The notes below the pieces were generated by a model that ran no database searches, had not been told where the DNA came from, and saw only the letters and a list, made by a program, of their open reading frames with translations. DNA of 7,794 nucleotides from TMED27 sp963922705 (lineage in GTDB: Bacteria; Pseudomonadota; Alphaproteobacteria; Micavibrionales; Micavibrionaceae): assembly GCA_963922705.1 (NCBI GenBank), contig CAWUJS010000085.1, positions 1-7,794 of the forward strand, in the 5' to 3' direction. Made by a program: the position numbers and the translations under genes. Below are positions 6,499-7,794 of the stretch, one piece after another (within the stretch, counting starts at the first letter, position 1; the number at the start of each line of letters is the position of its first letter).

Positions 6499-7794
6499 AT
6501 GACACAAGAAGTAACAAAAAATCTAAACCAGTTCCGCGTCGTGATCGTTGGTCACGTTGATCACGGAAAATCAACCCTAATCGGGCGTTTGCTTTATGAT
6601 ACGCAAAGCCTGCCGGATGGAAAATACGAGGAGTTGCAGGAAATCTGTAAGCGCCGTGGTACGGACGCGCTGGAATGGTCATTTGTGCTGGATGCCTTCC
6701 AGGCCGAACGCGATCAAGCGATTACGATCGACACCACGCAAATCTGGTTTTCCACCGAAGAGCGCGACTATGTGATCATTGATGCGCCGGGTCACCGTGA
6801 GTTTTTGAAAAATATGGTCTCCGGTGCAGCTGCTGCAGATGCTGCAATTTTGGTTGTGGATGCCACCGAAGGGGTGCGCGAGCAAACCAAGCGCCATGCG
6901 TATCTGTTATCGCTGCTTGGTCTGCGCCAGGTCGGTGTTGTCATCAATAAAATGGATATTGTTGACCACTCAAGCGAAACTTTCGCTAATGTTTCCAAAG
7001 AAGTGGATGATTATCTGCAATCCATCGGCCTATCGGCAAATTACATCGTTCCAATTTCCGCGCGCGAAGGCGATATGATCGCAGATCGCGGTGATAAGAT
7101 GGATTGGTATAAGGGCAAATCCCTTGTCGATGTTCTGGATGCGTTTGAATATGATAGCCCACCACTATCCCGCGCTTTACGTTTCCCTGTTCAGGACGTC
7201 TATCGTTTCGGTGAAGAGCGTATCCTTGTTGGCCGCGTTGAATCCGGGATTTTGCGCAAAGGGGATAAAATACTCTTCTCGCCAACCAACGAAGAAGCAA
7301 TTGTAACCGAAATCAAAACATGGCCCGAAGATTCGGCCAAAGTCGAGGCACATGCCGGTGAAGTCACTGGCATTACCCTGGATGAGCGCATCTTTGTTGA
7401 ACGCGGTCATATCGGATCGCATGCGAAAAACCCGCCTATGCTCTCGAATGTTTTCCGCGCGAATTTGTTCTGGTTATCGGCCAAGCCTCTTAAAGTCGGC
7501 AATAGCTATAAAGTGCGTTATGCGACCCTTGAGGCAACCGTGACCGTACAATCCATCGATCTTGTGATTGACACCAATGATCTTGCGCAAAATGAAAATG
7601 CAGGCGAACTTGGCAAAAATGCTGTTGGTGAAGTCACATTCCGTGCACAGGATATCTTGCCGATTGACCCTTACACGGACAATCAAAAGACAGGCCGTAT
7701 GGTCATTTATGATGATTACGATATTGCCGGCGGCGGTGCGATCAACATGGAAGGCTACCCGGATCAACGCCTGAATGCGCAGCCTGTCTCAGAC
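6499..7794 (+). CDS. cysN: Sulfate adenylyltransferase subunit 1 (CysN, possibly CysNC), 3' end outside window
   Basis: CysN is the GTPase subunit that couples GTP hydrolysis to APS synthesis by CysD. The open frame runs 432 codons from ATG 6499 to the window edge without a stop. GTPase motifs are G1 GHVDHGKS (18-25), the switch I region ERDQAITID (70-78), G3 DAPGH (95-99), G4 NKMD (150-153) and G5 SAR (187-189). Two beta-barrel domains follow, with RFPVQDVYRF (228-237) opening the first and FRANLFWLSAKPLKVGNSY (319-337) in the second, matching CysN order. The motifs differ from E. coli CysN (GSVDDGKS, DTPGH) and are closer to elongation factor 1A. GAGAAG lies eight bases before the start. 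The sequence continues past the usual CysN barrel end (YDIAGGGAIN, 407-416) into PDQRLNAQPVSD, which may be the linker to a fused APS kinase domain (CysC), but that part is not visible. The gene follows cysD by 29 bases and is probably co-transcribed. Confidence 0.9.
   Translation, partial: MTQEVTKNLNQFRVVIVGHVDHGKSTLIGRLLYDTQSLPDGKYEELQEICKRRGTDALEWSFVLDAFQAERDQAITIDTTQIWFSTEERDYVIIDAPGHREFLKNMVSGAAAADAAILVVDATEGVREQTKRHAYLLSLLGLRQVGVVINKMDIVDHSSETFANVSKEVDDYLQSIGLSANYIVPISAREGDMIADRGDKMDWYKGKSLVDVLDAFEYDSPPLSRALRFPVQDVYRFGEERILVGRVESGILRKGDKILFSPTNEEAIVTEIKTWPEDSAKVEAHAGEVTGITLDERIFVERGHIGSHAKNPPMLSNVFRANLFWLSAKPLKVGNSYKVRYATLEATVTVQSIDLVIDTNDLAQNENAGELGKNAVGEVTFRAQDILPIDPYTDNQKTGRMVIYDDYDIAGGGAINMEGYPDQRLNAQPVSD

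Noticed and set aside
6986..7300. 104-codon minus-strand frame inside cysN
   Set aside because: It is antisense to the well-conserved CysN GTPase and barrel domains, with Arg/His-rich composition typical of a shadow frame.

Overview
This window looks like a chromosomal segment of an alphaproteobacterium with moderate GC content. The FabD, FabG and UDP-glucose dehydrogenase proteins read like alphaproteobacterial versions. A short palindrome at 3112-3132 is of a kind I recall as scattered through alphaproteobacterial genomes. The genus cannot be read from the sequence; an uncultured Rhodospirillales- or Micavibrio-like lineage is only a guess.

Left part (1-3004): fatty acid synthesis genes on the minus strand. 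In minus-strand order these are a helix-turn-helix/coiled-coil protein (3004-2411), fabD (2353-1403) and fabG (883-146). fabD and fabG are usually adjacent and co-directional. Here they are separated by a 139-residue gene of unknown function on the opposite strand (987-1406). That gene overlaps the end of fabD tail to tail and diverges from fabG. The 884-977 spacer holds a plausible minus-strand promoter for fabG, with a small inverted repeat over its -10 box.

Middle (3005-4200): a spacer carrying the palindromic repeat, then a SapC-family gene on the minus strand (3969-3160). An AT-rich divergent spacer follows.

Right part (4201-7794): three plus-strand genes, ugd, cysD and cysN; the last is cut by the window edge. 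Ugd makes UDP-glucuronate. CysD and CysN together form the GTP-coupled ATP sulfurylase that makes adenosine 5'-phosphosulfate (APS). Both Cys proteins differ from the E. coli-type pair: CysD is short, and CysN has elongation-factor-like G motifs (GHVDHGKS, DAPGH). The neighbourhood suggests that activated sulfate and uronic-acid sugar nucleotides are made together, perhaps for a sulfated or acidic surface polysaccharide. That is inference, because no glycosyltransferase or sulfotransferase lies inside the window.

I saw no rRNA, tRNA, CRISPR array or transposase. No stretch longer than 300 bases lacks a gene. The points most worth a second look are the opposite-strand gene splitting fabD from fabG, the plasmid-like DNA-binding protein upstream of fabD, and the divergent CysD/CysN pair.
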